Assembly (NCBI GenBank): GCA_027365375.1
Contig: DAHXNM010000276.1
Location: 1-6,505 of the forward strand
DNA from: Ferrimicrobium sp.
GTDB lineage: Bacteria; Actinomycetota; Acidimicrobiia; Acidimicrobiales; Acidimicrobiaceae
Reading direction: 5' to 3'
Length of the DNA stretch: 6,505 nt
Shown: one piece after another, positions 1 through 5,299 of the stretch
How positions within the stretch are numbered: position 1 is the first letter of the stretch
Layout: the number at the start of each line of letters is the position of its first letter
Translations under genes and position numbers: made by a program
Notes under the pieces: model-generated
The model's database searches: none
Told to the model about the DNA's origin: nothing
Seen by the model: only the letters and a program-made list of their open reading frames with translations

Positions 1-774
1 TTCGTCATAGATAACCTCCCCCTCTCGTTGATCTCAAAGGTTGTTGAACTTGGGACCCAGGGCAGCATAGACAAGCTCGCCCTGGTCCTCGGATACCCTT
101 CGAATAACGACTTCCTTCAGCTCGTCGAGCTGATAGACGAGCTGAAGGCTGCACCGATCGATGTTCAGATGATTTTCCTCGAGGCTCGTGATGACGTGTT
201 GATCTCCCGTTTTGAGGGAACCAAACGTCGGCATCCGATAGTAGCTGAGGGGTTAGCGCCGGCGATCGCCCTTGAGAGAGTGTCGTTGGAGAAGGTGCGT
301 GATCTCGCCGATGTGATTGTGGAGACGTCTGCCTTGAGCGTCCATGACCTGCGTGCTAGGGTGCTCGAGCTCGCTGATCCTAGTGCACTTCGTCAGCGGC
401 TTTCGGTTCGAGTGACCTCGTTTGGATACAAGTACGGCATTCCGTTGGATGCGGATCTTGTCTTCGATGCCCGGTTTTTGCCCAACCCGTATTGGTACTC
501 TCAGCTGCGTTCGAAGTCCGGTCTTGACCAGGAGGTTCGTGAGTTTGTGCTCGCGCAGCCGGATACCGGTCCCTTCCTTGAGCATCTTTGGCCGCTGGTT
601 GAGTTTCTACTGCCGCGGTTTGTAGCTGAAGGAAAGTCCTATCTCAACGTGGCCATCGGTTGTACTGGGGGGCGACACCGTTCGGTGGTGATCACAGAGG
701 TGGTAGCCCGGCGGATCACGCAAGCCGGGTTTTCGGTGCAGATCTCACATCGCGACTTGGAGCGGACAGAGTAA
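1..774 (+). CDS. rapZ: RapZ-family nucleotide-binding protein (5' end missing)
   Basis: This is the C-terminal ~257 residues of a RapZ (YvcJ/YhbJ) protein. The frame is open from base 1 and already reads FVIDNLP, a segment that in the family follows the N-terminal P-loop, so roughly 30 residues including the Walker A motif lie upstream. The in-frame TTG at 28 is therefore an internal codon and not the start. Visible family motifs are DNLP (10-21), RRHP (226-237), the SFGYKYGIP and DADLVFDARFLPNP block (about 415-490), and the hallmark GCTGGRHRS (658-684) near the end, followed by the SHRDLE tail. Family knowledge: E. coli RapZ binds small RNAs and controls GlmS (glucosamine-6-phosphate synthase) levels; homologues elsewhere bind ATP/GTP and their target in actinobacteria is not settled. 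The TAA stop overlaps the glmR start by one base (TAATG), so the two genes are translationally coupled. No defect is seen in the part present. Confidence 0.95.
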   Translation, partial: FVIDNLPLSLISKVVELGTQGSIDKLALVLGYPSNNDFLQLVELIDELKAAPIDVQMIFLEARDDVLISRFEGTKRRHPIVAEGLAPAIALERVSLEKVRDLADVIVETSALSVHDLRARVLELADPSALRQRLSVRVTSFGYKYGIPLDADLVFDARFLPNPYWYSQLRSKSGLDQEVREFVLAQPDTGPFLEHLWPLVEFLLPRFVAEGKSYLNVAIGCTGGRHRSVVITEVVARRITQAGFSVQISHRDLERTE

Positions 775-1664
775 TGCGCGCGGTGGCACTTGGTGGAGGT
801 CATGGGCTTGCGGCTTCGTTGCAGGCGCTGCGTACAATCGCCGATAGGGTCACGGCGATCGTTGGGGTCGCCGATAACGGTGGATCGAGTGGCCGACTGC
901 GAGAGTTTTGGCACGACTGCCCAGCTCTCGGAGACGCTCGTCTCACCATCTCGAACCTCCTTGGGGAGTATTCGCAGCTGGCCCAGCTCCTCGAGTATCG
1001 CTTCCAGACCGGAGAGTTGGCCGGACATGCGCTTGGAAATCTGATGCTGTTCGGTCTGCTCGAGAAGACGGGTAGCCTTGACGCGGCGCTGAAGGAGCTG
1101 AGCAAGCTTGGTGGCCTCGATGCGCGTGTGCTACCGGTGAGCAATGCCCCACTCGAACTTCATGGAGTTGACAGCGCTGGCCACTCGCTGGTTGGACAGC
1201 TTGAGGTCCACTGGTCACCGTCGGTCACCAGGGTTTGGATCGAACCTCAGGTGCCCCCGTTTGAGATGGCGGTAGCCGAGGTGATCAACGCCGATGTGGT
1301 AGTGCTCGGGCCAGGTTCGCTATACACCAGCGTCTTGGCAACTGCGCTCGCTCCGGGTATGGCTCAAGCCCTCAGCGATACGCGAGCAGTGGTGGTGTTT
1401 GTAGCTAACCTCGCTCCCCAGGAGGCTGAGACTCGCCACTATGATACCGATAGAACGATCCTTGCCCTCGTAGACCATGGCATCGTTCCTGACGCCGTTG
1501 TGGTGCATAAATCAGTAGAAGCGAGGTCGATGGCCACCGATCTTGGCGGGCGCGCGCGACTCTTGGTTTGGGAGGGGCCGTTGAGTGAAGATGGCCTACG
1601 ACATAGTCCATCGTTGCTGGTGAATGCGTTTACCAGTGTGGCCAAGATCGAACAACGGAGGTAG
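774..1664 (+). CDS. glmR: GlmR/YvcK-type gluconeogenesis and cell-wall regulator (CofD-like fold)
   Basis: Encodes 296 residues of the YvcK/GlmR family, which shares a fold with CofD (2-phospho-L-lactate transferase) but acts as a UDP-sugar-binding regulator in Bacillus, where it stimulates GlmS and is needed for growth on gluconeogenic carbon. Motifs in order: N-terminal nucleotide-fold loop LGGGHGLAASL (residues 6-16), VADNGGSSGRLR (32-43), GHALGNLMLFGL (84-95), RVLPVSNAPLEL (118-129), LGPGSLYTSVL (178-188) and ANLAPQEAET (211-220). Length is a little below the usual 310-330. Start chosen at ATG 774 because the protein begins directly with the conserved glycine loop, GGAG sits at 759-762, and the start overlaps the rapZ stop; the frame is open further upstream but lies inside rapZ. 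Oddities: the usual DDGGSSG reads DNGGSSG, and the PPGDxR segment reads PALGDAR. The downstream neighbour expected in actinobacteria, whiA, is absent. Cytosolic. Confidence 0.9.
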   Translation: MRAVALGGGHGLAASLQALRTIADRVTAIVGVADNGGSSGRLREFWHDCPALGDARLTISNLLGEYSQLAQLLEYRFQTGELAGHALGNLMLFGLLEKTGSLDAALKELSKLGGLDARVLPVSNAPLELHGVDSAGHSLVGQLEVHWSPSVTRVWIEPQVPPFEMAVAEVINADVVVLGPGSLYTSVLATALAPGMAQALSDTRAVVVFVANLAPQEAETRHYDTDRTILALVDHGIVPDAVVVHKSVEARSMATDLGGRARLLVWEGPLSEDGLRHSPSLLVNAFTSVAKIEQRR

Positions 1665-1817
1665 AGCTTGCGAGGCGTCTACAGGAGCAGGAGTTCGTGC
1701 CGCTAGAGTTGACCTGCACGGCTCAAGTTGGGCGGCGAGTGTAGTGTGAGCTTCTTGGGCTTGCAGTTTTGACTCTTTTCGACGGCTATGGACCAGTGAG
1801 AACGGTAAGGGGTATTG
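1665..1817 (+). other. Spacer between glmR and gap, where whiA is usually found
   Basis: No convincing gene. A GGAGG (1657-1661) in the last codons of glmR looks like a ribosome-binding site with nothing long behind it: a TTG at 1668 opens only 12 codons, ending at 1706. The frame beginning at 1658 runs to a TAG at 1742 and includes the peptide VPLELTC (1697-1717). An imperfect inverted repeat, GAG-tt-CGTGC (1691-1700) with GCACG-g-CTC (1716-1724), could form an 8-base-pair hairpin with a 15-base loop; no T run follows, so it is not a clear terminator. TTGACT at 1769-1774 could be a -35 box but I find no good -10 at the right distance. The gap ribosome-binding site AAGGGG lies at 1807-1812. 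Confidence 0.5.
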
Positions 1818-2849
1818 ATGGCATATCGTGTGGCAATCAACGGTTTTGGACGTATCGGGCGAAGCTTTGTCAGGGCGGTGGTGGCTGGTGGTCACCCTGT
1901 CGAGATCGTGGCGATCAATGACCTCACCTCCCCGAGTGTGAACGCGCATCTGTTGGCGTATGACTCTACCCAGGGACGTTTCCCTGGGGAGGTGCGACTC
2001 GATGGCGATGACCTGCTAGCAGGGGGGCAGCGCATGCGGGTCCTAAGCGAGCGTGACCCAGGTGTGCTCCCCTGGGGTGAGCTCGGCATCGACTGCGTGA
2101 TCGAGTCAACGGGGATCTTCACCGATGGCGAGAGGGCGGCGGCCCACCTCTCTGCTGGTGCAAAGCGGGTGCTAATCTCAGCGCCTGCAACCAACGTCGA
2201 TGGTACCTTTGTAGTTGGGGTCAATGATAGCGACTTCGACCCCGTCCGGCATAAAATCATCTCAAACGCCTCCTGCACCACCAACTGTTTTGTCCCGATG
2301 GTGAAGGTGTTAGACGATGCCTTTGGCATCAATCAGGGGCTCATGACTACGGTGCATGCCTACACCAATGATCAGAACCTCCTTGATCTCCCACACAAGG
2401 ATCTGCGCCGTGCCAGGGCCGCAGCAGTTAACATAGTGCCCACGTCGACCGGGGCGGCGAAGGCTACATCACTGGTAATTCCGGCTATGCAGGGGCGACT
2501 CGATGGTGTAGCGATTCGTGTTCCAGTCGCCGATGGATCCCTGACTGATGTGACGATGGTGGTACGTGGTTCTATCACCGCCCAGGACGTGAACCAGGCC
2601 TTTCGCGAGGCGAGCACTAAGGGTCCGCTCGCGGGCGTGCTGGTCTACTCAGAGGAGCCCCTGGTCTCAACCGATATCGTCGGCTCGCCGGCATCGTGCA
2701 CCTTCGATTCCTTGCTGACCACGGTGCTTGGCCTTGGCAACGAGACAAGTCTGGTCAAAGCCTTTGGCTGGTACGACAACGAGTGGGGCTATTCGTCGCG
2801 CCTAGTGGATCTGGCGATGGTGGTAGGACGAGGGATCCACAGTCTGTGA
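1818..2849 (+). CDS. gap: Glyceraldehyde-3-phosphate dehydrogenase, NAD-type
   Basis: Encodes 343 residues, full length for the family (~330-340). It oxidises glyceraldehyde-3-phosphate with phosphate to 1,3-bisphosphoglycerate, reducing NAD+, in the cytosol. The Rossmann loop NGFGRIG is at residues 8-14. The catalytic cysteine is Cys153 in SNASCTTNC and the catalytic histidine is His180 in TTVHAYTNDQ. TGAAKA (211-216) and the C-terminal WYDNEWGYSSR (318-328) are intact. Cofactor preference reads as NAD: the aspartate in IND (Asp35) and the LP of LDLPHKD (191-192) are the residues found in glycolytic GapA rather than in NADP-using GapB or chloroplast forms. Start chosen at ATG 1818, five bases after AAGGGG (1807-1812); the TTG just before it at 1815 is too close. 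The stop overlaps the pgk start by 4 bases. A small departure from the usual is CFVPM after the active-site cysteine, where most members have CLAP. Confidence 0.97.
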   Translation: MAYRVAINGFGRIGRSFVRAVVAGGHPVEIVAINDLTSPSVNAHLLAYDSTQGRFPGEVRLDGDDLLAGGQRMRVLSERDPGVLPWGELGIDCVIESTGIFTDGERAAAHLSAGAKRVLISAPATNVDGTFVVGVNDSDFDPVRHKIISNASCTTNCFVPMVKVLDDAFGINQGLMTTVHAYTNDQNLLDLPHKDLRRARAAAVNIVPTSTGAAKATSLVIPAMQGRLDGVAIRVPVADGSLTDVTMVVRGSITAQDVNQAFREASTKGPLAGVLVYSEEPLVSTDIVGSPASCTFDSLLTTVLGLGNETSLVKAFGWYDNEWGYSSRLVDLAMVVGRGIHSL

Positions 2850-3988
2850 GGCCGTCGGCGATTCCTACTATCGATGATCTCGAGCTTCGACCTGGTCACC
2901 GTGTCCTGTTGCGTGCTGATCTAAACGTCCCGTTGCGTACCGCTCCAGACGGGACGCGCTCGGTTGCAGATAGCTTTCGTATCGATGCCGCTTTGCCGAC
3001 GATTGCGCGTCTACGCGAAGCTGGAGCCGAGGTGGTGGTCTGTTCCCATCTCGGGCGTCCAAAAGGGGTTGATTTGGCCTTCGATATGGAGCCGGTGAGG
3101 GCGATAATCGCTGACCACTTTCCAGAGGTCGAGGTTCTAGAGAATTTGCGTTTCGATCCAAGGGAGGAGGCGAATGATCCTGGTTTTGCAGCTGAGCTAG
3201 CGGCTGGATTTGACGTCTATGTTAACGATGCCTTTGGAGTATCTCATCGACGGCACGCCTCGATCGTCGGTGTGCCCCCACTACTTCCATCCGCTGGCGG
3301 GATCACCTTGCTCGAGGAGGTCAAGAACCTGACCTTGTTGCTAGAGGCGCCAGCCAGACCGTATGTGGCGTTGTTAGGTGGAGCAAAGGTATCAGACAAA
3401 CTCGGGCTGCTAAACGCTCTAGTCCAGCAGGTAGATACGCTCCTGGTGGGCGGAGGAATGTGCTTTACCTTCCTGGCTGCTAGAGGGGTGGAGGTCGGCG
3501 ACTCGCTGGTAGAGGAGCAGATGATCGATCAGTGTCGACACCTGCTCGACACCGGCAAGGTGCTGCTCCCTCTCGACATAATGGGGCTGGCCACCGATGA
3601 CGCCTTTGGTCCAGAGGAGCGTAGTGGTGAGCCACAGCGCTTCGGGCTCGGAGTGCCAGCAGGATACCGGGGACTCGATGTTGGGGTTGCGACGGTGGAG
3701 CGCTTTGCGGAGATTTTGGTTGCTGCTCGATCTATCCTGTGGAACGGTCCCATGGGGGTCTTTGAAGACCCTCGCTTTCGAGAGGGAACCGACGGGGTGG
3801 CAGCAGCTATCGGACGTTCTGAAGCCTACAGCGTGGTTGGGGGCGGGGATTCGGTCGCTGCACTTCATCAAGCTGGACTTGCCAAGAATGTCTCCCATCT
3901 CTCCACTGGTGGAGGTGCGACTCTCGAGTATCTTGAACATGGTGACCTCGTTGGGCTTGCCGCTCTCCGTCACTCGAGGGAGCCATGA
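2846..3988 (+). CDS. pgk: Phosphoglycerate kinase, compact form
   Basis: Encodes 380 residues. Transfers phosphate from 1,3-bisphosphoglycerate to ADP, giving ATP and 3-phosphoglycerate, next to GAPDH in glycolysis; cytosolic monomer with two lobes. N-lobe substrate residues: Asp25/Asn27 in RADLNVP, SHLGRPKG (67-74), Arg102 in ENLRF, and Arg135/136 in FGVSHRRHAS. C-lobe nucleotide residues: GGAKVSDK (178-185), WNGPMGVFED (299-308), GGGDS (332-336) and STGGGATLE (353-361). The start is GTG 2846, which overlaps the gap stop as GTGA, with GAGGGA at 2830-2835; the frame is open further upstream but only inside gap. Oddity: only about 25 residues separate SHLGRPKG from LENLRF, where typical PGKs have about 25 more, so one helix-loop segment of the N-lobe appears absent. 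The DFN motif reads DLN. All catalytic residues are kept, so I expect an active enzyme. Confidence 0.97.
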   Translation: MRPSAIPTIDDLELRPGHRVLLRADLNVPLRTAPDGTRSVADSFRIDAALPTIARLREAGAEVVVCSHLGRPKGVDLAFDMEPVRAIIADHFPEVEVLENLRFDPREEANDPGFAAELAAGFDVYVNDAFGVSHRRHASIVGVPPLLPSAGGITLLEEVKNLTLLLEAPARPYVALLGGAKVSDKLGLLNALVQQVDTLLVGGGMCFTFLAARGVEVGDSLVEEQMIDQCRHLLDTGKVLLPLDIMGLATDDAFGPEERSGEPQRFGLGVPAGYRGLDVGVATVERFAEILVAARSILWNGPMGVFEDPRFREGTDGVAAAIGRSEAYSVVGGGDSVAALHQAGLAKNVSHLSTGGGATLEYLEHGDLVGLAALRHSREP

Positions 3989-4800
3989 TGAATCGAAAGT
4001 TAGACGATCTGCTTCCTAGTCCAGACCCAGTCAGCCATCGAGTGCGCTTGATCTCCGCCAACTGGAAGATGAACCTCAATCACCTGGAGGCTATCGCACT
4101 TGTGCAAAAACTATATCATCTTTTGCGACCGGAGGATTTTCGGTACGCAGAGATCGGGATTCATCCTCCGTTTACATCCTTGCGATCACTCCAGCTGACG
4201 TTTGAGGCGGACCGTATGCCATTTACATTAGGGGCACAGAACGTCTCCGATCAACCTGCGGGTGCATACACCGGTGAGGTGTCCGCGCAGATGCTTGCGA
4301 AGCTGGCGGTCGGATACGTGATTGTAGGTCACTCTGAGCGACGCCATCTCTTTGGCGAGACCTCGGAGCAGGTGGCTCAAAAGGCGGTAGCGGTGCAGCA
4401 AGCAGGGATGCGTCCGATCGTCTGTGTTGGAGAGTCTCATGAACAACGTGAGCAGGGTCAGACGCTCGAGGTGCTTACCGCCCAGATCGATCCGATCCTT
4501 AGCGCCTATCCGCTTAAGGCTCTTGACGCGATCGTGATCGCCTACGAACCAGTCTGGGCTATTGGATCTGGTGAGTCTGCTGAACCGGAGGTGGTGCAAG
4601 AGGTCGCTCGTTCGCTTCGGGAACTCCTGAAACAGAGTGTTGGTGATGAGATCGCCTCTAGGATCCGAGTCCAGTACGGAGGATCGGTGAGTGTAGGCAA
4701 CGCGAGAGAGTTCATGACTCTCGAGGATATCGACGGGCTCCTGGTTGGTGGCGCCAGCCTGGACGCTGAGGTGTTCGCGCAGCTGATTAAGGCTGCCTGA
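3985..4800 (+). CDS. tpiA: Triose-phosphate isomerase
   Basis: Encodes 271 residues. Interconverts dihydroxyacetone phosphate and glyceraldehyde-3-phosphate, feeding the GAPDH made from the same transcript; a cytosolic TIM barrel, normally a dimer. Active-site residues: Asn26 and Lys28 in ANWKMN, His116 in VGHSERR, and Glu188 in AYEPVWAIGSG, the flexible phosphate-gripping loop. The phosphate sites YGGSV (231-235) and VGGASL (254-259) are present. ATG 3985 overlaps the pgk stop as ATGA; a second ATG follows at 3988, and GAGGGAG (3976-3982) could serve either. Both give an N-terminal extension of about 18 residues before the RLISANWKMN segment where most TPIs begin. A GTG at 4042 would give the usual length but has no ribosome-binding site in front of it, so I prefer 3985/3988. 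A hairpin at 4813-4840 probably ends the operon. Confidence 0.96.
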   Translation: MMNRKLDDLLPSPDPVSHRVRLISANWKMNLNHLEAIALVQKLYHLLRPEDFRYAEIGIHPPFTSLRSLQLTFEADRMPFTLGAQNVSDQPAGAYTGEVSAQMLAKLAVGYVIVGHSERRHLFGETSEQVAQKAVAVQQAGMRPIVCVGESHEQREQGQTLEVLTAQIDPILSAYPLKALDAIVIAYEPVWAIGSGESAEPEVVQEVARSLRELLKQSVGDEIASRIRVQYGGSVSVGNAREFMTLEDIDGLLVGGASLDAEVFAQLIKAA

Positions 4801-4812
4801 AGTCGGCTCGGC

Positions 4813-4840
4813 ACGACACTCTCGACTAGGTTGAGGTCGT
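4813..4840 (+). terminator. Hairpin downstream of tpiA, candidate terminator
   Basis: Two nested stems share one axis: ACGAC (4813-4817) pairs with GTCGT (4836-4840), and inside it CTCGAC (4821-4826) pairs with GTTGAG (4830-4835, one G-T pair) around a three-base TAG loop. A three-base bulge (ACT, 4818-4820) separates the two stems on the left arm. Eleven base pairs, 12 bases after the tpiA stop, fit an end for the gap-pgk-tpiA transcript. The following TGTTAG is only weakly T-rich, so it may be a poor intrinsic terminator or simply an mRNA-stabilising hairpin. Confidence 0.4.
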
Positions 4841-4859
4841 TGTTAGCCATGGAGCGAGC

Positions 4860-4886
4860 TTGCTCTAATGTGTGTCGGCTGATAAT
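4860..4886 (+). promoter_or_regulatory. Possible promoter upstream of secG
   Basis: GATAAT at 4881-4886 matches the -10 consensus at five of six bases. TTGCTC at 4860-4865 could be the -35 element, but the 15-base gap is short of the usual 17. It would start transcription about 90 bases before secG. A second weak -10-like sequence, TACGAT (4959-4964), has no -35 partner. The small inverted repeat TTCGG/CCGAA (4891-4905) lies in what would be the 5' leader. Called from bases alone. Confidence 0.25.
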
Positions 4887-4981
4887 AGAGTTCGGGTGAT
4901 CCGAAATTGGTGTGGTTTAGCTGGCTTTGAGCGTAGGCTGTAGCTGAAAGATCTTGTTTACGATAGTCGCTAGGAGGTTCG

Positions 4982-5209
4982 GTGTTAACGGCGATTCTTG
5001 TTGTCTTTGAGGTGGCTTCCGCACTCGGAATGCTCGTCTTTGTGCTGCTGCACTCGGGCAAAGGGGGTGGACTATCCGACCTCATGGGTGGTGGCGTTGG
5101 CTCTACTGCTGCTGGATCGACGGTAGCCGAGCAGAATCTTGATCGGATCACGATTGTGTTGGCGTGTATTTTCGCGTTTTCGGCGGTGGCGTTAGGGCTA
5201 CGGCTGTAG
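4982..5209 (+). CDS. secG: SecG subunit of the Sec protein translocon
   Basis: Encodes a 75-residue membrane protein. SecG associates with SecY and SecE in the cytoplasmic membrane and assists SecA-driven export. It has the family pattern: a first membrane helix (about residues 2-22), the conserved cytoplasmic loop LLHSGKGGGLSDLMGGG (22-38), a polar stretch, and a second helix (about 56-73) ending in a short basic tail. The length is normal. The start is GTG 4982, four bases after a strong AGGAGG (4972-4977), which is close spacing; no other in-frame start suits the first helix. secG following tpiA is the common actinobacterial order. The hairpin at 4813-4840 and the 181-base gap suggest it may be transcribed apart from the glycolytic genes. 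Confidence 0.93.
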   Translation: MLTAILVVFEVASALGMLVFVLLHSGKGGGLSDLMGGGVGSTAAGSTVAEQNLDRITIVLACIFAFSAVALGLRL

Positions 5210-5251
5210 GTACATCGACTCTGCTCGACGAGCCAGTCAGTGTTGCTAACT

Positions 5252-5278
5252 CGAGTGGATATCGGTTAATTATCCTCG
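5252..5278 (+). repeat. Bulged inverted repeat between secG and the cyclase gene
   Basis: GGATA (5257-5261) pairs with TATCC (5271-5275) around a nine-base loop. With a two-base bulge (GT, 5255-5256) the stem extends by CGA (5252-5254) with TCG (5276-5278), eight base pairs in all. No T run follows, so it is a weak terminator for secG at best. Its place some 20-50 bases before the cyclase start would also suit an operator. Confidence 0.3.
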
Positions 5279-5287
5279 CATCCTGCC

Positions 5288-5295
5288 GATATAGC
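5288..5295 (+). promoter_or_regulatory. Possible -10 element for a leaderless transcript
   Basis: GATATAGC contains TATAGC (5290-5295) and lies just upstream of the ATG at 5300. No Shine-Dalgarno-like sequence is present between 5270 and 5299. A -10 box this close to the start codon is the arrangement seen for leaderless actinobacterial messages. I see no clear -35 box. Confidence 0.25.
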
Positions 5296-5299
5296 CTTT

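Noticed and set aside
28..30. TTG as the start of the first gene
   Set aside because: The frame is open to base 1 and the residues before it (FVIDNLPLS) are a conserved internal part of RapZ, so the gene begins upstream of the window.
660..773. An upstream extension of the glmR frame
   Set aside because: It lies wholly inside rapZ, and the conserved glycine loop of GlmR starts directly after ATG 774.
1769..1797. A gap promoter built on TTGACT (1769-1774)
   Set aside because: No acceptable -10 hexamer lies 16-18 bases downstream.
2696..2845. An upstream extension of the pgk frame
   Set aside because: It overlaps the conserved end of gap; the GTG at 2846 has a ribosome-binding site and a standard overlap with the gap stop.
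3419..3973. A 184-codon open frame on the minus strand inside pgk
   Set aside because: It has no recognisable motifs and sits opposite a clearly coding gene; long antisense frames are common at this base composition.
4849..4899. A 16-codon frame (ATG 4849) in the tpiA-secG spacer
   Set aside because: No ribosome-binding site and no recognisable sequence; too short to support.
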